In this document: piece by piece, positions 5,156 through 5,230 of the stretch
How the letters are laid out: the number at the start of each line of letters is the position of its first letter
Position numbering within the stretch: the stretch's first letter is position 1
NCBI GenBank assembly: GCA_007116445.1
Contig: SKIM01000322.1
Span: 1-5,230, forward strand
Source of the DNA: Natronohydrobacter sp.
GTDB lineage: Bacteria; Pseudomonadota; Alphaproteobacteria; Rhodobacterales; Rhodobacteraceae
Direction of reading: 5' to 3'
Length of the DNA stretch: 5,230 nucleotides
Made by a program: the position numbers and the translations under genes
Notes under the pieces: generated by a model
Databases searched by the model: none
What the model was told of the DNA's origin: nothing
Seen by the model: only the letters and a program-made list of their open reading frames with translations

Positions 5156-5230
5156 TCAGGATGCCTCTGCGTCCAATCCGCGCAGGAAGTCCAGCAGCGG
5201 CGGGCCGATATGCTCGACGATCAGCGCCAC
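5156..5230 (-). CDS. C-terminal end of an unrecognised protein (24 codons visible)
   Basis: The minus strand reads 24 codons and TGA (5158-5156), ending in PLLDFLRGLDAEAS. The frame has almost uniform G/C at third positions (for example GTC GAG, CTG CTG GAC, TTC CTG CGC), while the alternative frames do not, so it is very likely coding. The start lies outside the window. The visible part looks like an amphipathic helix with an acidic tail and carries no family signature. Relatives of this group often have lnt or a helix-turn-helix gene upstream of metK, but this tail does not clearly match the ends I know for either. Confidence 0.6.
   Translation of the reverse strand: MALIVEHIGPPLLDFLRGLDAEAS

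Noticed and set aside
5032..5230. Minus-strand frame open from the window edge and ending in TGA that overlaps the metK ATG
   Set aside because: The ATGA overlap looks like translational coupling, but the codons lack the third-position G/C bias, and the frame overlaps the better-supported C-terminal coding end at 5156-5230 and the structured leader.

Overview
The window looks like chromosomal DNA from an alphaproteobacterium of the Rhodobacteraceae (Roseobacter/Rhodobacter group). This rests on high GC with strong G/C bias at third codon positions, an alphaproteobacterial-type MetK, and a metK leader that resembles the SAM/SAH riboswitch, a class known from Rhodobacterales. No mobile element, tRNA, rRNA or CRISPR array was seen.

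Layout. Positions 1-3082 (minus strand) hold three consecutive genes for secreted proteins built from DUF11-like (conserved-repeat) beta-sandwich modules. Transcription runs from high to low coordinates: a small 181-aa protein (3082-2537), a 364-aa protein (2497-1403), and a large protein that starts at 1343 and is still open at base 1, so only its first 447 residues are visible. Gaps are 39 and 59 bp, which fits one operon. The second gap holds a perfect 10-bp stem-loop. The large gene has no stop inside the window, so it is easily missed.

Positions 3095-3247 are a divergent intergenic region with an AT-rich promoter-like core and a 10-bp direct repeat. To its right, on the plus strand, lies a 199-aa exported protein (3248-3847) that resembles phage-lambda-type muramidases (GH104-like). 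Because it shares the promoter region with the DUF11 operon, the two units may be co-regulated, with the muramidase opening peptidoglycan for export or assembly of surface proteins. This is inference.

Positions 3865-5031 (minus) encode S-adenosylmethionine synthetase, MetK, convergent with the muramidase gene across 17 bp that include a hairpin overlapping the metK stop. Upstream of metK, at about 5041-5084, is a structured leader whose base pairing matches the SAM/SAH riboswitch plan, with compensatory changes and an extra loop insertion. It would hide the metK ribosome-binding site when SAM is abundant. At 5156-5230 (minus) is the last 24 codons of an unrecognised upstream gene.

The two most interesting points are the divergent metK leader and the three-gene DUF11 locus paired with a divergently transcribed muramidase.
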